NCBI RefSeq assembly: GCF_951230165.1
Contig: NZ_CATNVB010000016.1
Coordinates: forward strand, 1-52,355
DNA from: Lentilactobacillus sp. Marseille-Q4993
GTDB lineage: Bacteria; Bacillota; Bacilli; Lactobacillales; Lactobacillaceae
Reading direction: 5' to 3'
DNA length: 52,355 bases
Shown: piece after piece, positions 52,253-52,355 of the stretch
How the letters are laid out: the number at the start of each line of letters is the position of its first letter
Position numbering within the stretch: position 1 is the first letter of the stretch
Program-made: the position numbers and the translations under genes
The notes under the pieces: generated by a model
Databases searched by the model: none
Seen by the model: only the letters and a program-made list of their open reading frames with translations
Told to the model about the DNA's origin: nothing

Positions 52253-52355
52253 TTAATGCCGAGCTAAACAGGCAATGCCATAATCATATTTCTGGTTGTG
52301 GAGAACCAGATGAAAAATGGTAGATATTAACCGATCCATCGCACCGATAGCGATC
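52253..52355 (-). CDS. IS110-family transposase, C-terminal fragment (cut by window edge)
   Basis: Minus-strand frame entering from the right edge and ending at TAA 52253-52255. The 34 visible residues read IAIGAMDRLISTIFHLVL, then HNQKYDYGIACLARH. The pattern of a small-residue stretch, then xxRLIxxIFxLVxxNxxYD, is what the C terminus of IS110/IS116/IS902 transposases looks like. The catalytic parts lie outside the window. Family assigned by pattern only. Confidence 0.6.
   Translation of the reverse strand, partial: IAIGAMDRLISTIFHLVLHNQKYDYGIACLARH

Noticed and set aside
1-52355. CRISPR array, rRNA operon or prophage
   Set aside because: No regularly spaced repeats, no rRNA-like sequence and no phage structural or lysis genes were seen anywhere in the window.

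Overview
The window looks like chromosomal DNA of a low-GC member of the Lactobacillaceae. Support comes from the gdpP-rplI-dnaB block, a complete walRKHIJ-htrA-rlmH block, a LacS permease with a fused IIA domain, a two-subunit LacLM beta-galactosidase, FMN L-lactate oxidase and a B12-dependent class II ribonucleotide reductase. I cannot name the species. Both ends are cut inside transposase genes (ISL3-like on the left, IS110-like on the right). This is what a short-read contig broken at repeated insertion sequences would look like.

Layout. 1-10.4 kb: c-di-AMP phosphodiesterase, ribosomal protein L9, replicative helicase, tRNA-Lys(CTT) and the WalRK cell-wall two-component operon with its accessory genes. 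10.5-13.6 kb: the surface protease HtrA, then a 530-bp gap with a dense cluster of DnaA boxes, then rlmH. A 19-bp sequence from the 3' end of rlmH is repeated 760 bp downstream, so a small AT-rich segment carrying a DUF6176 gene appears to have been inserted at the rlmH end, the same kind of site used by staphylococcal SCC elements. 13.6-21 kb: a DUF2075 ATPase, a ferrochelatase-MntH-UDG-like operon, GNAT and aldo/keto reductase genes, and a metallophosphoesterase. 21-25.2 kb: an all-minus accessory stretch with a SMUG2-like glycosylase, an LD-carboxypeptidase/MccF-like peptidase, an ABC-F gene broken by one in-frame stop, and a small membrane protein. 25.4-31.7 kb: a TDT transporter with a divergent LysR regulator, a TetR-MMPL exporter pair, and a flavodoxin-like protein with a membrane tail. 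31.8-39.4 kb: lactose use (lacS, lacL, lacM) with catabolite-response elements, interleaved with a ThrE-type exporter and an Old Yellow Enzyme whose best start codon is ATA. 39.5-44.2 kb: an Rrf2 regulator, lactate oxidase with a palindromic promoter and a 10-codon leader ORF, a sugar porter and an aldo/keto reductase. 44.2-47.9 kb: DUF3290/DUF421 membrane proteins, a DHA2-type exporter and an alpha/beta hydrolase. 48-52.1 kb: nrdJ behind a pair of NrdR boxes, then lemA-htpX.

How the parts fit. The first 12.8 kb is housekeeping DNA of the kind found close to the replication origin. The remainder is mostly adaptive metabolism, export and stress genes, usually as one- to three-gene units separated by strong intrinsic terminators. 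Lactose genes share CcpA-type control. Lactate oxidase probably makes H2O2, for which manganese import (MntH) and DNA glycosylases would be relevant, though that link is inference. The observations most worth follow-up are the DnaA-box cluster upstream of rlmH, the att-like duplication at the rlmH 3' end, the ABC-F gene with a stop codon inside its second signature motif, the ATA start of the Old Yellow Enzyme, and the lox promoter/leader architecture.
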